Shown: positions 31,666 to 32,695 of the stretch, piece after piece
Position numbering within the stretch: the stretch's first letter is position 1
How the letters are laid out: each line of letters begins with the position of its first letter
From: Candidatus Latescibacterota bacterium
GTDB taxonomy: Bacteria; Latescibacterota; UBA2968; UBA8231
Reading direction: 5' to 3'
NCBI GenBank assembly: GCA_021295675.1
Contig: JAGWBY010000025.1
Span: forward strand, 1-32,695
Length of the DNA: 32,695 nt
Translations under genes and position numbers: made by a program
The notes under the pieces: model-generated
Told to the model about the DNA's origin: nothing
What the model saw: only the letters and a program-made list of their open reading frames with translations
Databases searched by the model: none

Positions 31666-32695
31666 GATGCGTAGGTCTGTTCGACGACCGTGCTATACCG
31701 CTCGATGATCGCCTTAGGCACGATTTTCTTCAGGCCCTTGGTCAAGGTCCCGGCGTCCTCGCTCAGCGGCTCGGGCAAGAGCGCGACGCGCTGCGGCCGC
31801 TGATAGCTCGGCAGGCCGGCGGCCGTGGCCTCGGCGAGGAACCCTTCGCGGATCCGCTCGCCCAAGCTCGGATGCGTACGCAGGGCGTCCTCGTCCTCTA
31901 GCGGCAACCCGTCAATGCCGCTGTTTTTTGCTTCCTCCACATCCACCGTCACCAACGGCAGCGGGTAGCCGCGCTGCTGGTCGCCGTACACGAGCACGTG
32001 CTCGACTAAGGACACTCGGGCGAAAATCCGCTCCAAGGCTTCGGGATTGACGAACTCGCCATTGCGCAGCTTGAACTGCCGGCCAACCCGCCCGTGGAAC
32101 GAAAGAAAGCCCTCGTCATCCATGCTGAACAAATCGCCGGTCCGATACCAGATCTGGCCGTCCTCCTCCACTAGCACTTGCTCGGTCTGCTCGGGGTCGT
32201 GCAAATACCCACGCATGACATTGGGGCCACTGGTCCACAACTCCCCGATCTGATCGCCACTGGGCCGACACTCGTCCTGTGCCGGATCGTTGTAGCCGAT
32301 TTCCGACCCATCTTCGGCCACGATCTTCACCGCCTGTAACGGCCTTCCCACCGTGCCGCTTTTGCGCCCTTCGAGATGGTTAGCGGCAATCAGCGGCGCG
32401 CACTCAGTCGTGCCGTAGCCCTCGTACGTGGTGATGTCGAGCACTTCGTGAAAGAAGTCCAATGCCTTGGGATCGGCCTTGGCCGAACCGACGATCAAAA
32501 GCTCTAGATGGGGCCCGACCCGCGTGGCGAGCTGAGCGCGAATTTTGCCGACTATTGAAAGACCTATGGCCGCCAAAAAGAGCTTGTCGCCCAGCCCAGC
32601 CTCGCCGCGCGCCAATCGCTCCTTGGCCGCAACCGAGCGCTGAATCAAGCCCCCCTTGAGGCCGCCGGCGTCTATTTCTTTGCGCACATTGCCGT
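31662..32695 (-). CDS. Long-chain acyl-CoA synthetase / AMP-binding enzyme, C-terminal part (5' end outside window)
   Basis: The minus-strand frame is open to the window edge, giving about 344 residues of the C-terminal half of an ANL-superfamily adenylating enzyme. Visible core motifs are YEGYGTTECAP (A5, adenine/substrate pocket), GELWTSGPNVMRGYL, YRTGDLFSMDDEGFLSFHGR (A7-A8, with the ATP-ribose Asp), and a C-terminal LTKGLKKIVPK whose Lys residues include the likely catalytic A10 lysine. It would activate a fatty acid to acyl-AMP and then acyl-CoA. GTG at 32687 is not a convincing start because family sequence continues upstream. The stop overlaps that of the PfkB gene in a shared CTAG. 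Confidence 0.88.
   Translation of the reverse strand, partial: GNVRKEIDAGGLKGGLIQRSVAAKERLARGEAGLGDKLFLAAIGLSIVGKIRAQLATRVGPHLELLIVGSAKADPKALDFFHEVLDITTYEGYGTTECAPLIAANHLEGRKSGTVGRPLQAVKIVAEDGSEIGYNDPAQDECRPSGDQIGELWTSGPNVMRGYLHDPEQTEQVLVEEDGQIWYRTGDLFSMDDEGFLSFHGRVGRQFKLRNGEFVNPEALERIFARVSLVEHVLVYGDQQRGYPLPLVTVDVEEAKNSGIDGLPLEDEDALRTHPSLGERIREGFLAEATAAGLPSYQRPQRVALLPEPLSEDAGTLTKGLKKIVPKAIIERYSTVVEQTYAS

Overview
The window looks like a chromosomal piece of an uncultured Gram-negative bacterium. Many products carry signal peptides or lipoboxes, a beta-barrel-like outer-membrane protein is present, and three secreted proteins end in a FlgD/gliding-motility-type C-terminal domain. TPR lipoproteins, a CRTAC/UnbV beta-propeller and CBM9-like and discoidin-like modules are also present. 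Together these suggest the FCB superphylum, possibly Latescibacterota or a relative; this placement is inference, because no rRNA or other marker gene is present. No CRISPR array, insertion sequence, rRNA or tRNA was found.

Region 1 (1-7050, + strand): the tail of a FlgD-CTD protein, a 14-bp hairpin, then a tightly packed operon. It encodes a GT-C glycosyltransferase with a C-terminal TPR domain (an architecture like eukaryotic TMTC O-mannosyltransferases), a 58-aa exported microprotein missed by ATG-only calling, two TPR lipoproteins (ATGA overlap) and a CRTAC1-like FG-GAP/UnbV propeller.

Region 2 (7025-20183, - strand): read in transcription order, two paralogous secreted FlgD-CTD proteins with discoidin-like modules (the second split by a frameshift at about 15181), a 916-aa beta-barrel-like protein, a lipoprotein, an intrinsic terminator, a parvulin-type PPIase lipoprotein, and an SGNH hydrolase with TPRs. 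It resembles a surface-protein export or display locus, but no known secretion-system core gene is present.

Region 3 (20325-30495, - strand): galU (broken by an apparent small deletion), larA with its catalytic residues intact, a FlgT/CsgG-like secreted protein, a small exported protein, plsC-like acyltransferase, a TolB-like PD40 lipoprotein, an ArnT-like glycosyltransferase, then (behind a near-consensus sigma70 promoter) a PEGA-like lipoprotein, a tandem-duplicated secreted protein and a CBM9-like protein, closed by a 16-bp hairpin. Two otherwise unrelated exported proteins here share a C-terminal W-G-[RK]-[IV]-K signature.

Region 4 (30496-32695): an AT-rich divergent promoter region, a PfkB-family sugar kinase on +, and the 3' part of an acyl-CoA synthetase on -, the two convergent stop codons sharing one CTAG.

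The overall theme is cell-envelope biology: glycosylation, export, lipoprotein scaffolds and surface display. The two frame breaks could be real mutations or assembly errors; sequence alone cannot say.
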